From Sciurus carolinensis (Eukaryota > Chordata > Mammalia > Rodentia > Sciuridae), in NCBI RefSeq assembly GCF_902686445.1, contig NC_062214.1:55897177-55961176 (forward strand): 64,000 nucleotides of DNA, written 5' to 3'. This document shows positions 11,315 through 21,013 of this stretch, piece by piece. The first letter of the stretch is position 1; every line of letters starts with the position of its first letter. The notes beneath the pieces were generated by a model that had not been told where the DNA came from, did no database searches, and saw only the letters and a program-made list of their open reading frames with translations. A program made the position numbers and the translations under genes.

Positions 11315-12260
11315 TGGGGGGGAAATCTTCCCCAACTAAGAGCTGTCGATCCATTGCTTGAGAGCAGCGGACACATCCTCTTTTTTACTCATGTGTTCAT
11401 CAGACTTCTGTTGAACTCTGAGGTACCACAGTGAAGAGGGATTGGAAGAGGCATGTAGAGACACAAACAGGTATTGCTGCCCTGTGTGGGGGGTGTACAT
11501 GGGAGTTGGCAGAGCTTTGGTCAGAATGGGTGAATTTTGTGATCCTGAGTAACAGTGTGGCTGCTGCAATTTGGGCATCTGGAATGGACTCTGTTTGTCC
11601 TGCAAGAGTCCCCACGAGGCCTGGCTACCCTCCCACGCTGGTTAAACTCCAAGCACGAGGCTCCTTCTTAAGGTTAAGACTGTATGTCAAGTTCCTACAG
11701 TCATGAACTTTCTGGCTTTGTCTTGGGATGGTCACATCATGCTGTCTCCAAATGCTCCATCTCTAGTGGAAAGTTTTGGTTTCTGGAGGTGGGGAGAGAG
11801 GAGTTGTTGGCTCTGCTGGAGTTCCATGACTGCTGAGCTACCCACAAAACTTGGTCCCTGTCCACTCTGCCTTGTTTGTTTGCCGTCTGGGTTGCTTCTC
11901 CTCATTGAATCAACTGTCCCTCCTGCCCAGTTGCACACCACACCTGAAACCATTTGGCTTTTCTTCCCTCTATTACTTGATCCGTGCTTCTGGAAATATT
12001 GTCCAACCTGATTACTCAAAATGTGCCAACCCAGCTAAAGAGCCAAGGCACAAAGGCCTGGTGGTGTTAACCAAGCTCAGCTTCCTAAGGGGTTTTCTTC
12101 TGGCCTTGGATGGAGGCTTGAAATTCTGTGAGGAGAGAGGGAACCTGCTGATTGTTCTTCAGAATGATACATAGACACCTGCAACAGGTGGTTGCCCTTG
12201 GAAATGGATATAGCCTGGACGTGGGAGGGGGCAGCTGTTCCAGCTCTGAAATTGCCCTGA
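11315..12260. other. Unassigned intergenic DNA
   Basis: No repeat or gene recognised. Overlapping frames of 90-107 codons (11431-11706 +, 11703-12011 +, 11732-12019 -, 11851-12174 +) cover the same bases on both strands, which is what chance frames in GC-balanced DNA look like. Confidence 0.45.
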
Positions 12261-12262
12261 AA

Positions 12263-12438
12263 TAGTGACTTTCTACCCTGGCTGCTCAAGGTTATCACCT
12301 GGAAAACTTACAGAGCTCTTGATGCCCAGGCTACATCCTAGGCCAAATCAGATAGACTCTCGAGAGGCAGAACCCAGGCCACAGTGTATTTATAGTTCTC
12401 CAGATGATTCCACACATGACTAAGTTAGAGAACAACTG
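12263..12438. mobile_element. MER5A-type hAT element
   Basis: Nearly palindromic non-autonomous element: left CTACCCTGGCTGCTCAAGGTTATCACCTGG, middle CATCCTAGGCCAAATCAGAT, right CCAGATGATTCCACAC..GAGAACAACTG. The order and the inverted ends fit MER5A (hAT-Charlie group). Confidence 0.72.
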
Positions 12439-12516
12439 CCCTAAAGAGACCAACACCAGAGGCAGAGTGCAAGGGTCTGAAATCAATCTTAGTAGATTTG
12501 CCTTCCTGGGCCAAGC

Positions 12517-12608
12517 CCCTTCCCCCATCCTCCCCTCCAGTCCCCCATCTCCTTCCCTTCCTTCTCTTTCCCTCTCCCCTTCCCACTTCCATCTCCTCTC
12601 TCTCTCTG
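12517..12608. repeat. CT-rich low-complexity tract
   Basis: About 90 bases of almost pure C/T ending in (TC)n. Confidence 0.9.
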
Positions 12609-12609
12609 A

Positions 12610-13039
12610 TTAAAATTGTAGGAGTATCATTGCCTTTCCTTCTATCTTTAAATTTGTATTCTAACCCTGACTGATGTTATTCCAACATTAGATCCTACCA
12701 TCATCTTTGGGTTCAGGCTGGGGAACAGAATACAAAGAGTAATAAGTTTGTTTGGCTCTGTTTTCAGTTACCTACACACCTTCAAGATATTTTGGAGTTG
12801 GTGACACCTGACACAGTAGGGAGGTACATTGGCCTATGACTCAGGAGAGCTGGTTCTTCTGGTGGCACCACACTGGAGGCCTCTACTGTGCCCACCTCAT
12901 GGCTTGATTCTAGTCTTGGGCTTGTCATCCCCAAGTCCCCACAAGTCCCCAATCAAGCATCCTGTTTTCTGCCCATGGTCCCTCTCCCTCACCCACTTGG
13001 GCCCTTATCCTTCTGTGCCCTATTGGGAACTTCCCTTTT
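12610..13039. other. Unassigned DNA, possibly the upstream part of the LINE fossil
   Basis: No clear family. The pyrimidine-rich 12830-13039 part could be further 5' sequence of the CR1/L2-like element, but I see no diagnostic motif. Confidence 0.3.
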
Positions 13040-13530
13040 CTAGCCTTCAGCCCTCTCTTTGTCTCTTAGCCAGCCCCCTGGACGCCTGCATTCCTTCCAT
13101 ATTCATAGAGAAAATTGAGGCTGTGGAATAAAATTCTGCAACCTCCAAGCCCACCCTCATTCTTGCCCATTCTCTCCTTGACCTTCCTGCTACCACAGTG
13201 CAGCCTCCACCCCAAACCCTGAGGCTGCTCCTCCACCTCACAGGACGAGGTTGGCTTCCCTCCACATCCTCTCAGAACTTCTCAGAGATGAGTGCTTATC
13301 TCATGTATATTCAACTACTGGCTTTTGCATCCCTAAATTCATTGGAACAGCTTTGGTGGATGTCAACTGTAACTTGCCAAATAGCCAAATCTGATGAATT
13401 TTGCCCTCTTTGCTTGCTTCTTGACCTCTCAGCAGCAAGAGGCAGAGTTGGTCATGCTCTTTCTCAAATGTTCCCCTCCCTTGACTCCCTCCCTCTTCTC
13501 TCTGCCTACCTTCCTTAGGCTCTTTGTAGA
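13040..13530 (+). pseudogene. CR1/L2-clade LINE reverse-transcriptase fossil
   Basis: In the frame 13198-13518 the peptide contains QIAKSDEFCPLCLLLDLSAA, then VGHALSQMFPSLDSLP and SAYL. CR1/L2/L3 LINE reverse transcriptases carry an AKSNG..LLDLSAAFDTVDH motif followed by a leucine-rich LL..L segment and SYL. The first aspartate of the catalytic region sits in the LLDLSAA block, but the FDT step after it is replaced by RGR. Upstream at about 13103-13130 the peptide FIEKIEAVE fits a segment just before the reverse transcriptase in these elements. The exact family (L2, L3 or CR1) cannot be settled by eye. It is an ancient, dead copy. Confidence 0.62.
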
Positions 13531-14429
13531 CTCGCTCATTGCTCACAAGCTATTAAATAGAGATATTCCCCAAGTTAAATTGTAGGTGCCTTTATCTTTC
13601 TGTTCAAAGGTATTTACTTCCTGGGTCCAAGACTATCGAGTCCTAGATGTTGCACATAGTTCATCTCCAGTCTAGATTTTTCTCTTGAGCTTAAGGTATA
13701 TATATATCTGACTGCCTCTTTGTCCTTTTCTTTTTTTAAATTGTGGTGAGAAACACTAAGATAACATTTATGTCATTTTAACCATTTCTGAGTGAATAGT
13801 TGAGTAGCATTAAGCACATTCACCTTGTTGTGCAATAGTCTCCACAGTCCATCTCCAGAACATCTTGCACAAATGAAACTCCATATCCAAAGGCACCATC
13901 TCCCTATTCTCCCTCCCCAAGTCCCTGGCAATCACCACTCTACCATCTGTCTGTCTCTATGAATTTGACCCCTTTTACGTACCTCATCTAAGTAGAAACA
14001 GACGGCATTTTTCTTTGTATGACTGGCTTATTTCACTTAGCACAATGTCCTCAAGGTTTATCCAAGTTGTAACACATGTCAGAATTCCTTCCAAGACTGG
14101 ATATTTCATCATATGTATGTACCACATTGTGTTCATCTATCATTCTGTCAATAAACACTTGAGTTGCTTCCACTTCTTGACTAATATGAATAATGCTGTT
14201 GTGGACATGAGTGTGCATATATGTCTTTGAGATCCCACATTTGATTCATTTGGATACATGACCAGAAATGGAGTTGGTGGACCTTATGGTAATTCTACTT
14301 TTATTTTTTAAAGGAGCCATTACATTGTTTTCTATAGCAACTACAACATTTTTCATTCTCACCAACAGTGTACCAGGGTTCCAATTTCTCTACATCTTTG
14401 CCAACACTTAACTATTTTCTTTGTCCTTC

Positions 14430-14628
14430 TTTTTAATTCCTTTGCAGTGCTGGGGATTGAACCCAGGACCTCACACATGCTAGGCAAATACTCTATCACT
14501 GATCCCTTTTTGTTTTTTATTTTGAGACAGGGACTCACTAAATCACCCAGGCTAGCCTTGAATTTGCAATCCTCCTGCCTCAGCCTTTGGAGTAGTTGAG
14601 ATTACAGGTGTGTACCACCACACCCAGT
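14430..14628 (-). mobile_element. B1-ID dimeric SINE
   Basis: Antisense ID unit (AGTGCTGGGGATTGAACCCA, TGCTAGGCAAATACTCTATCACTGA) followed by antisense B1 (TTTTGAGACAGGGACTCACT, AATCCTCCTGCCTCAGCC, GAGATTACAGGTGTGTACCACC). It is well preserved and sits inside the old LINE-1. Confidence 0.93.
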
Positions 14629-14737
14629 TAACATTCATTGTCTCCTCTCCAACACCTTTGTGTTGATTTGCATTTCCCTAGTGATTAGAGATTTGAGCAT
14701 CTCTCCTCTCATGTGCTTGTGGGTCACTTTTTTCCTT

Positions 14738-14796
14738 ACTTTTTATTGGTGCATTATAGTTGTACATAATGATGGGATTTGTTTGTGTATCATTTT
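14738..14796 (-). mobile_element. Short antisense LINE-1 3' end
   Basis: TTTTTATTGGTGCATTATAG and TGTACATAATGATGGGATTTG form the antisense terminus of the recurring LINE-1 family. The copy is about 60 bases long and interrupts the older LINE-1 text, which resumes at TTTTTTGAAGAAATATCTATTC. Confidence 0.65.
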
Positions 14797-15284
14797 TTGA
14801 AGAAATATCTATTCAAGTCTTTAGCCCATTTGAAAAATTGAATTCTTTTTGTCGTTGAGTTGTAGTTGTCTATTTTCACTTTTGATGCCAATACTTTTGG
14901 TGTCATATCCAGGAAATCCTTGCCCAATCCTGTATCTTGAAGGGTTTCTCTATTTTATCTTCTTGGAGTTTTAGTTTCAGGTGTTAGGTTTAGGTCCTTT
15001 GTCTATTTTGTGAGGTCTAACTTCATTCCTTTGTATGCACATACTCAGTTTTCCCAGCACCATCTGTTAAGAGACTGCTCTTTGCTCACTGATTGGTCTT
15101 GGCACCCCTGTTAAAAAATAATGTGCCATGTATTTGAGGGTTTATTTCTGGAATCTCTATTCTACTCCGTTGGTCTACATGTCTATCTTTATGCCAGTGC
15201 CAGCTGTTTCATTACTATAGTTTTGTAATAAATACCTCCTTGTCCTTTTTTCAAAACCATTTAGGTTTTATCTTTTTTTTTTTT

Positions 15285-16105
15285 TAACAGATGTGTGCAT
15301 GTGGGTGCAATTTTAAAAGTCAATTATTCTATAAGACTTAATATCTTTCCTCTAAAATAAGACCCTGTCCTTCTCTATTTGTTGCCCTCCCAAGGCAACC
15401 TCTTCAACTCTTGCTTTTTTGCTTGGTATTTATCTCTGTAACCTTAAATGACTTGTACATAGTGATGCATCTTGATTTTGAAGTTCTAGGCTTTGTCTCT
15501 TAACTTCTCACTGTGTTGGAATGAAAACTTAGCTCTCATTCACCAAAGCCTTCCAATATACACACACTCTCTGTCCCTTTCCTCTTCCTGATAGAATAGT
15601 GTCTGACTAGGTCAACATTCAGCATCACTATGACTATGTGGATGTGCTCCACACCTGAGCCAATATTTTGTTTTCTGGCCAAACTTTTTGTTTTGCTTCA
15701 ACTGAATTTGGTTTCTATACATGTGTCACAAATTTAACCCCAGAAGATGACTGGTGAGACCCCTTGGCCCAACCCTGCAGGGCATGAAGAGACCTGCAGT
15801 TTGGGAATGGGTCATGTATCCCTGACCCACATATCCCTGGGAGGTGACTGGAAGAATTGCTAATGGAGCTCCTTCTACACAGAAGATGCTAAGCTAGGTG
15901 TCATATCCAGGGATGAGTGTGACATTATTGTGTACACCAAGAACTTACATTAACATGGCAGATATGAAGGTAATCTTTCCAATATGCAGTAAACTTTGAT
16001 GACAATTAGAGTGACTGCAAATTTAAGAAAGGACAGATTAGGAATAGTTCATTCTAATTATAAGATCTGAGAAGGTTCTTGCAGAAGAAGATGGGGTTTT
16101 TTATT
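15285..16105. other. Unassigned intergenic DNA
   Basis: No repeat family or gene recognised. No frame of note on either strand. Confidence 0.45.
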
Positions 16106-16109
16106 TTGT

Positions 16110-16275
16110 CATCTTAAAATTTATTTTTTAGTGTATTATATATGATAGTGGGATTTATCTGATATATAAATAAATATATGTATGCATATAACATACTTTT
16201 TCCCATTTCAATTCCCAGTACTAGCCCTTTCCCTCCCCTCCTCTCTCCCCTGATCCCCTTCCTTAACTCTATTTG
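16110..16275 (-). mobile_element. Antisense LINE-1 3' UTR
   Basis: TTTTTAGTGTATTATATATG and GATAGTGGGATTTATCTGATAT are followed by CAATTCCCAGTACTAGCCC and a pyrimidine-rich CCCTCCCCTCCTCTCTCCCC, the reverse of the G-rich LINE-1 3' UTR tract. It lies head to tail with a second copy of the same end at 16285. Confidence 0.65.
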
Positions 16276-16284
16276 TCTTCTATT

Positions 16285-16395
16285 TGTTTATTTAATTTGT
16301 AATTGATGCATTATAGTTATATATACTATTGGAATGCATTATGGTATATTCATATATACACCTAGTATAATTAATTCTATTTCATTCCCCAAGGA
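16285..16395 (-). mobile_element. Second antisense LINE-1 3' end
   Basis: ATTGATGCATTATAGTTATA and CTATTGGAATGCATTATGG repeat the same terminus as the copy immediately upstream. Confidence 0.6.
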
Positions 16396-16544
16396 GGAGA
16401 TGGAATTTAAGAATTTCAGTGAGCAGATTGGAGGTGCAGAGGGAAGGACAGAGTGAGGGTGTAGAGGTAGGGAGGTACAGTGCAGGTTAGGGAAAATCAA
16501 GAGACTCAGCACAGCCAGTCTGGGACGGGTCCAGATGCATCATA

Positions 16545-17165
16545 TAAATATGATTGGGCATCTCTGTGCTAGGCACTGAGCTCAGCTGTTTATAGGTGCT
16601 ACACCAGTGATTCTCAATATATCATCTTTTGGGAACTTGTTAAAATTGCAAATCTTTGAGTCCCACCCAGACTCACTGGATCTAATCTAAATCTCTGGGA
16701 GGGGGGCCCAAAAAGCAGATTTAACAAGCCCTCCAGATGATTCTGATGCACACACAAGCTTGAGAACTACTGCCCCGTGAAACTAGATTCTTACAAAAGT
16801 GTCATAGCTAGACATTCCTTATCCCCACTTTAGGGATGAGGAAGCTGTGCCAGGTGAGGAGGTAACTTGCTCAAAGTCCAATGGGTTCTGGAGACAGGTT
16901 GTATTGAGAACCAACTGTGAGTCCTTCTTCCCAACTCTGAATTTGGCGATATCACACTGGTAGCTCAAAATTGGCAATGCTGGAAGTATTTACACTGTGG
17001 AAATTGGCAAATTCTATGAATAAGGACTCAAAATCCTCCCAGAGAGCCAGGTGTTAAACATTCACCAGCAAACCACTGTTATGGTCACTCAGTTGATAGG
17101 TGGTTGATAGAACTGAATCTTGAACCTGAACATCCTGGCTCTAGAGTGCATGTTCTTAACCACTC
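16545..17165 (-). mobile_element. MIR SINE split by MER5A and other sequence
   Basis: Three pieces read in antisense MIR order: 16545-16604 (CATCTCTGTGCTAGGCACTG), 16785-16870 (CCACTTTAGGGATGAGGAAGC, TAACTTGCTCAAAGTCC) and 17085-17165 (CACTCAGTTGATAGGTGG, CCTGGCTCTAGAGTGCATG, TCTTAACCACT). The first gap is the MER5A at 16605-16778. The second gap, 16875-17080, holds unclassified DNA with short inverted-looking ends. Confidence 0.6.
16605..16778. mobile_element. MER5A-type hAT element
   Basis: AGTGATTCTCAATATATCATC, GGAACTTGTTAAAATTGCAAA, GGGAGGGGGGCCCAAAAAGC, TCCAGATGATTCTGATGCACAC and GAGAACTACTG. The inverted termini and the internal order fit MER5A. Confidence 0.75.
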
Positions 17166-17166
17166 A

Positions 17167-17757
17167 GTTTACTTAGTTGGAAAGTCTGGGAAGAAAAGTT
17201 TGGGCCACAATGTGGAAATCAATTCTGTCAGCACTGGAATTTTCAGAGTTTTGAATGGATAGGTGATATGATAGTATGTTTAGAGAGGAGAATTAAATTG
17301 TCAGTTATGACTTTTTATTTTGTAAATATGGTGGCAATATGAGATGGGGTGGGTTTTAAGGAGAGTCAGAATGGTTCACTTCATCCAGAAGGGTATGCAC
17401 AGCCAGTGGGCTACCCATTTGCAGAAGAGGTCATGAAGCACTGCAGAGCAGATGGATCATGCTTACAAAGTCTCCTTGTTCAAGAGAAAAGTTCCCTGTC
17501 CCCTACTTTAACCATCTACCATAATGTGTACTGACCAGGTTTAATGCAGTGGCTACTGATTAGCACTGTCCCAAGAGTCCCTGGTCTAGGCCACAATTCA
17601 CTGTGTTCTGTAACAGAGAGCTCATGACCTACCCATAGTCATTGCTTGGAGAACCTGGAGATTTTTCAAGTATGCTTCACATTGAATCAGTCATGTGCTT
17701 CAGGAGAAAGCTGACCCATCTTGGGTGTCAGAGGGTGAATCCCGACTGGATGTAAAC
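17167..17757. other. Unassigned intergenic DNA
   Basis: No repeat or gene recognised up to the left end of the hAT transposon. Confidence 0.45.
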
Positions 17758-17794
17758 CAGTGGTTCTCAGGTCACTCTTTAAAATCAAAGTTCC

Positions 17795-17910
17795 AGGATG
17801 GGCAAGTAGCTCAGTGGTAGAGTGCTCACCTAGCATGAGCAAGGTTCTGAGTTCAATTCCCAGTACTGCAAAATGTAAATAAATAAAAAGTAAATAAACA
17901 AACAAAAAAT
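17795..17910 (+). mobile_element. ID-type SINE inside the hAT element
   Basis: GGATGGGCAAGTAGCTCAGTGG, TAGAGTGCTCACCTAGCATG and GTTCAATTCCCAGTACTGC form a tRNA-derived ID unit with an A-rich (AAATAAAC)n tail. It lies about 40 bases inside the left end of the hAT transposon. Confidence 0.85.
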
Positions 17911-18325
17911 ATTGAAGTCCCCTTGATCCTTTTGTGATTCATAACTGGGATCATGGGGTTTTTATGCCATTCTGTAAGGTGTTCTTCTCTCAAACCTTTT
18001 TACAGTGTGGGCATATTATTTATCTGATGTGAAAAAAAAATTGAAGTCCCCCCACAAGAGCCTTTGCTTTTTTGTTGTCATATCAATCAATATTACCATA
18101 TCAAAAGTTAAATCTAAGAATTAAAAAATTTTGTCAGTTCATTGAAAAATAACACTAGCCCCATTCTATGCTAACATAAGTAACCTGTTTTTATAATAAA
18201 TTACTATATTTTCTAACACAAAAAAATGTTGTGAGAATATCCAGTTGTAAAGGAGAGGAAAACCCTTTTAATAACCCCTTCAGAAAATTGTAGATATGCT
18301 AAAACTCAACACTTGGTAGCTTCTT

Positions 18326-18407
18326 TTTTTCTTTTTTGGCAGTGCCAGGAATGGAAACCTTATGCGTGCTAGACAAGTGCTTGACCGCTGAGCTACATTC
18401 CCAGCCC
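18326..18407 (-). mobile_element. ID-type SINE inside the hAT transposase
   Basis: Antisense ID unit (AGTGCCAGGAATGGAAACC, TGCTAGACAAGTGCTTGACC, TGAGCTACATTCCCAGCCC). It is flanked by a 12-base duplication with one mismatch: TGGTAGCTTCTT (18314-18325) and TGGTAGTTTCTT (18408-18419). The insertion interrupts the C-terminal transposase text. Confidence 0.92.
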
Positions 18408-18929
18408 TGGTAGTTTCTTAAGGTTTAGTTGTAATTTGTTATCTGAAATGATAGCAAGGAACTTTTTATAGTGTGAGACATTAATATCTGTGGGTGTGGA
18501 TGTATTTTCTATTGCATTTTGAATGACTTTACTATCCATTGTGATCATTTGGAAAATATTGATTCACTGAGTATGCACATCTTTCAAATGAGGACACATT
18601 TTATTACACAACATCAAAAGAATCACATTTGTTCCTTTACTCCATGTACAAACAGAGAAACAACATGTATCCCATTTGTTTACAATAAAAAAAAAAGAAC
18701 CACGTTTCTTAATGTCACCACCAAAAATCTTTATTGGGAAGCTGTCAAGATACAAGAGACTATCACATATAAGTTTTTCAAAATTCAAGTTTTTGTTTAA
18801 AAGCTTTAATTTTCTTAATGGCCACAGACACTGTCAGTTGTTTCTTTTGCAATGGTAGTTTCACTTTGTTTATTTTTAAGAAAATTTCTATTAAATATCC
18901 AAGTTTGAACAACTACCTTTGGTCAATTT

Positions 18930-18949
18930 TGTGTGTGTGTGTGTGTGTG
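18930..18949. repeat. (GT)n microsatellite
   Basis: Ten GT units within the hAT element. Confidence 0.95.
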
Positions 18950-19343
18950 CAGCTGGAAAAAGCAGCTAGTTTAGCTTGCAACTCAAACAGCTGTATTTTG
19001 TTTTCAGCTATCGATTAAACTTTATGCTTCAAATGTGCTTATGGTTTCATGCTTTATGCATGCTTTCCATTTCCTTCCACAGGATAAACTTATTTAGCTT
19101 TTGCCTATGTGTGGCTGTCTCATACAATGACAAGGAGTACAGTCTGCTGTTGCCTGAATGCTAAGGTCTCAGCAGTTTAACCCACCATTGCTTTTGCACT
19201 GTCAAACACAGTTATTCCAGTTAAACCATAAGATTCAAAAAAGTCTTCAACACTTTGCTTATTTCCACATCACTTGTGTTTGATGTCAAATGTTCACATT
19301 AAAGAAGAGCTTCTTTGATGATTAGTTAGCCCTGATGTGGGAC

Positions 19344-19715
19344 TGCTATAGTTTGTATATATGTTTCCCCAAAGGCTCATGTGCTAAAGACTTGGTCCCC
19401 AGTCTGTGCAACTGTTAGGAGGTGGTGGAACCTGAAAGAGGTCTTCAGGGCACTAGAGACACGTCTTTGAAGGGAATGGTGGGACCCTACCCCCTTACTC
19501 TTCTCTCTTTTACTTCCTGGCCATGATGTGAGCAGCTTTGCTGTATCACTTGCCATGATGTGCTACCCCCTGCCAACTCCCAGATACCAAAAAGCAGTGG
19601 ATCCACCAGATCTTGGACTGGAAGCTCCAGAACTATAAGCCAAAATAAACCATTCCTCTTTAGAAGTCATCTATCTCAGGTATTTTGTTACAGTAACAGA
19701 AAGCTGACGAACATT
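19344..19715 (+). mobile_element. MaLR-type solitary LTR inside the hAT transposase
   Basis: A 372-base LTR with TATAGTTTGTATATATG near the start, GGACTGGAAGCTCCAGAACTATAAGCC, an AATAAA and ..GTTACAGTAACAGAAAGC near the end, as in MST/THE1-like ERVL-MaLR LTRs. A perfect 5-base duplication GGGAC flanks it (19339-19343 and 19716-19720). This fits MaLR integration and fixes both boundaries. Removing it rejoins the transposase text. Confidence 0.92.
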
Positions 19716-20499
19716 GGGACAAATAAAAGTGAAGCAGCTGATCCAGAAACATCCATCTACTTATAAGGCAAAAATACTATTCTTCCAGTGAGAGATTACG
19801 TTTGAAGCTTAATATTTAATTTGACAAATTGCTTTAACATTGTGAAGTAACAGTGCTGTTATTTCTTTTACTGAGTTTTGGTTCAGCAGGCATTCAGCAG
19901 TATCAACCATATAAGATTTTATTAGTCTCTCAGCTAATGCAATTTGATTTCTTACTCTGTAAAATTCTCTGTGACTTTTATTTCTAGCTTGAAAAGCTGT
20001 AAGAAATATTTTTGACTTTTAAGAGCTCATAACATCTATGTTTAAACCATTTAATTCCTTTTTCTTTAAATTGGTCTGAAATGATTCCCCAACTTAAATG
20101 GCCCTAGTAGGTCTGGTTCAGCAAGCAAGGCACTGAGGATGCAAGATTTAAGCACTCACTCTGCTGACATGCACTTACACAAAGTTTAGAGTGATTTCCC
20201 CTTAAGTTTTGCACTCCAATGCCATAGTTGCCTCCCTTGCTGGGCCCTTGGCACTGTGGTACTCTTCAGAAATGTTCTGATGCATAAGACAAAACCAGGT
20301 AATACCTACTAAGTTGAGGGTGAGATTGCTTTCATTATATTTTTGCTTCTTTTTTACAGTGTGTCCCAGTTCATTCTGAGTAGCTTCCTCCTTTCCACAA
20401 GTCAGCAAACTCTGATATATCTTTTTCACTTTTCCAGCATCTTTGGATTTAGGTGGTTTGGTGGTGGCCAGGAAATTAAGTTAAAAATCTGTAAGAGAA

Positions 20500-20527
20500 T
20501 ACACACACACACACACACACACACACA
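20500..20527. repeat. (CA)n microsatellite
   Basis: About 13 CA units in the hAT element. Confidence 0.95.
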
Positions 20528-20748
20528 AATTTAAAAATTTTAAAATTTCAGAATAAAATATTAAAATTTGGGGGTGTAGATATAATTTAAAAATTCAGAA
20601 AAACTTTTGAACATTTAAGAAATAATATTTCAAAACAAGATTATCAGTTGTGCTTCTTGTGTATCTGTATAAGTGCAAAGAACAATCTGGGATTTCAAAG
20701 TTATCATTTATTGAATGATAAGAAGTTTACAAATTATTACAAGTCTAA

Positions 20749-20935
20749 GCTGGGCATGGTGGTATACACCTGAAATCCCAGCTACTTGGGAGGCTGAGGC
20801 AGTTGGCTGAGGCAGTTGGATAGTTTGAGGTCAGCCTGGGCAACTTAGCAAGTGAGTTTCAAAAAATAAAAAGGACTGGGGCTATAACTCAGTGGTAAAA
20901 CATCCCTCGATTCAATTCCCAGTTTGAAAAATATA
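20749..20935 (+). mobile_element. B1-ID dimeric SINE with an internal duplication
   Basis: Sense B1 unit (GCTGGGCATGGTGGTATACACC, CCCAGCTACTTGGGAGGC) joined to an ID unit (GACTGGGGCTATAACTCAGTGG, TTCAATTCCCAG). GGCTGAGGCAGTT is tandemly duplicated at 20792-20804 and 20805-20817. An AT-rich expansion follows the tail. Confidence 0.92.
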
Positions 20936-21013
20936 TATATATATAATATTGTATTATACATAGTATATTATATATATCATATAAATATATATAAATATAT
21001 ATATATATATATT
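20931..21013. repeat. (TA)n-rich tract
   Basis: Over 80 bases of nearly pure A/T with long TATATA runs directly after the SINE tail. Confidence 0.95.

Larger units (their letters stand above)
13730..15270 (-). mobile_element. Old LINE-1 (L1M type), antisense
   Basis: Antisense 3' half of an old LINE-1. Motifs in order: CATTCACCTTGTTGTGCAAT, CACTTAGCACAATGTCCTCAAGG, AATAATGCTGTTGTGGACATG, GTTTTCTATAGCAACTACA, TTTGGTGTCATATCCAGGAA and GCACCCCTGTTAAAAAA. It is interrupted by a B1-ID SINE (14430-14628) and a short LINE-1 3' end (14738-14796). Confidence 0.85.
18230..20470 (-). pseudogene. Decayed hAT transposase (ZBED5/SCAND3/FAM200-like)
   Basis: Reading the minus strand from 20470 down, in shifting frames, gives successive blocks of the hAT transposase fold. 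KKKQKYNES (about 20330-20355) and a HL..DQFKEKGIKWFK stretch (about 20060-20105) fit the BED zinc-finger region. AERLIKSYMVDTAECLL (about 19885-19940) fits the AE.LIKP..VDM segment. MDVSGSAASLLFV (about 19718-19757) fits ..DESTDVSG.AQLLVFV. CEHLTSNTSDVEISKVL and FFESYGLTGITVFDSAKAMVG (19190-19300) fit the FC..L..TT...DIF and CTDGA.AMVG segments. IKKIKAFKQKLEF (about 18785-18823) and HYKKFLAIISDNKLQLNLKKL (18412-18475, shown as two motifs in the family) complete the C-terminal half. Stops, frameshifts and a missing DES..CTDG chemistry show it is dead. Two short surviving frames lie at 20202-20429 and 18564-18788. Host genes of the ZBED5/GTF2IRD2/SCAND3 type were domesticated from such transposases; nothing here suggests domestication. 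Confidence 0.75.

Noticed and set aside
17795..17870. A possible tRNA gene from box-A-like text
   Set aside because: It belongs to an ID SINE derived from a tRNA. The cloverleaf is not kept and an A-rich tail follows.
18564..18788. A possible small minus-strand gene with a Trp/Cys-rich peptide
   Set aside because: It is one surviving frame of the hAT transposase fossil; the text on both sides continues the same family in other frames.
20202..20429. A minus-strand 75-codon gene
   Set aside because: It aligns in order with the BED-finger region of the hAT fossil and is followed by frame breaks.
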